A DNA stretch of 5,714 nucleotides from an uncultured Ruminococcus sp. (GTDB lineage: Bacteria; Bacillota; Clostridia; Oscillospirales; Ruminococcaceae): contig CAMNAY010000124.1 of NCBI GenBank assembly GCA_946531975.1, positions 1 to 5,714 on the forward strand, read 5' to 3'. Each line of letters begins with the position of its first letter. Position 1 is the stretch's first letter. Positions 5,630 through 5,714 of this stretch are shown here, in pieces. Both the position numbers and the translations under genes were made by a program. The notes below the pieces were generated by a model, which saw only the letters and a list, made by a program, of their open reading frames with translations, did not search any database and was not told the origin of the DNA.

Positions 5630-5714
5630 TCAGAAGTGATTTTTGTAGTCCGAGAAGTTGAAGCTCCGGAGAATTTTGCAGTTTCCGTCGGTTTCGCGGA
5701 CGGCGACTGCCGGC
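5630..5714 (-). CDS. C-terminal end of a convergent gene, product unknown
   Basis: Only the last 27 codons are in the window, read on the minus strand from the right edge to a TGA stop at 5630-5632. The visible residues begin PAVAVRETDG and end FNFSDYKNHF. The reasons to call it real are an open frame to the edge, protein-like composition, and a terminator with a proper U-tract just after the stop. There is too little to assign a family. Confidence 0.6.
   Translation of the reverse strand, partial: PAVAVRETDGNCKILRSFNFSDYKNHF

Overview
The window looks like chromosomal DNA from a fibre-degrading, low-GC-phylum (Firmicutes/Bacillota) anaerobe, most likely a Ruminococcus-type member of the Oscillospiraceae. 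The basis is a secreted protein with a type I dockerin (the cellulosome-assembly module) joined to a carbohydrate-binding module and an SGNH esterase, a GH5 glycoside hydrolase nearby, strong AG-rich Shine-Dalgarno sites, and sigma-A type promoters with 17-18 bp spacing. Base composition is moderately GC-rich by eye. Genus and species are inference. There is no sign of phage, transposon, CRISPR, tRNA or rRNA.

Layout, left to right. (1) Positions 1-1506, minus strand: 502 codons of a secreted, dockerin-bearing SGNH/GDSL esterase. It is open at the left edge, so its C-terminus is outside the window. It has its own promoter (1571-1599) and an 8-bp dyad in its leader. (2) 1648-2211, minus: a MntP-type manganese efflux pump with a GTG start. 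(3) 2212-2385: a divergent promoter region. (4) 2386-3066, plus: a two-helix membrane protein of unknown function, driven by a perfect-consensus promoter. (5) 3191-4390, plus: a PLP-dependent class I/II aminotransferase with its own promoter, ending at a strong terminator (4408-4459). (6) 4629-5582, plus: an apparently cytoplasmic GH5 glycoside hydrolase with its own promoter and an unusual leader (a 5' hairpin plus a short overlapping upstream ORF). (7) 5591-5623: a hairpin terminator shared with a convergent gene whose last 27 codons lie at 5630-5714, minus.

How the genes fit together. Each full gene has a recognisable promoter of its own, so this looks like a run of mostly single-gene units, not one operon. 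Two genes concern plant polysaccharide use, at different places: the dockerin esterase would act outside the cell, probably removing ester groups from hemicellulose or pectin while docked on a cellulosome. The GH5 enzyme has no signal peptide and would cleave imported oligosaccharides inside the cell. The manganese exporter and the aminotransferase are housekeeping. I found no clearly new multi-gene system. The most interesting signals are small regulatory structures: the GH5 leader, the dyad in the esterase leader, and the ATGA-overlapping mini-ORF before the unknown membrane protein.
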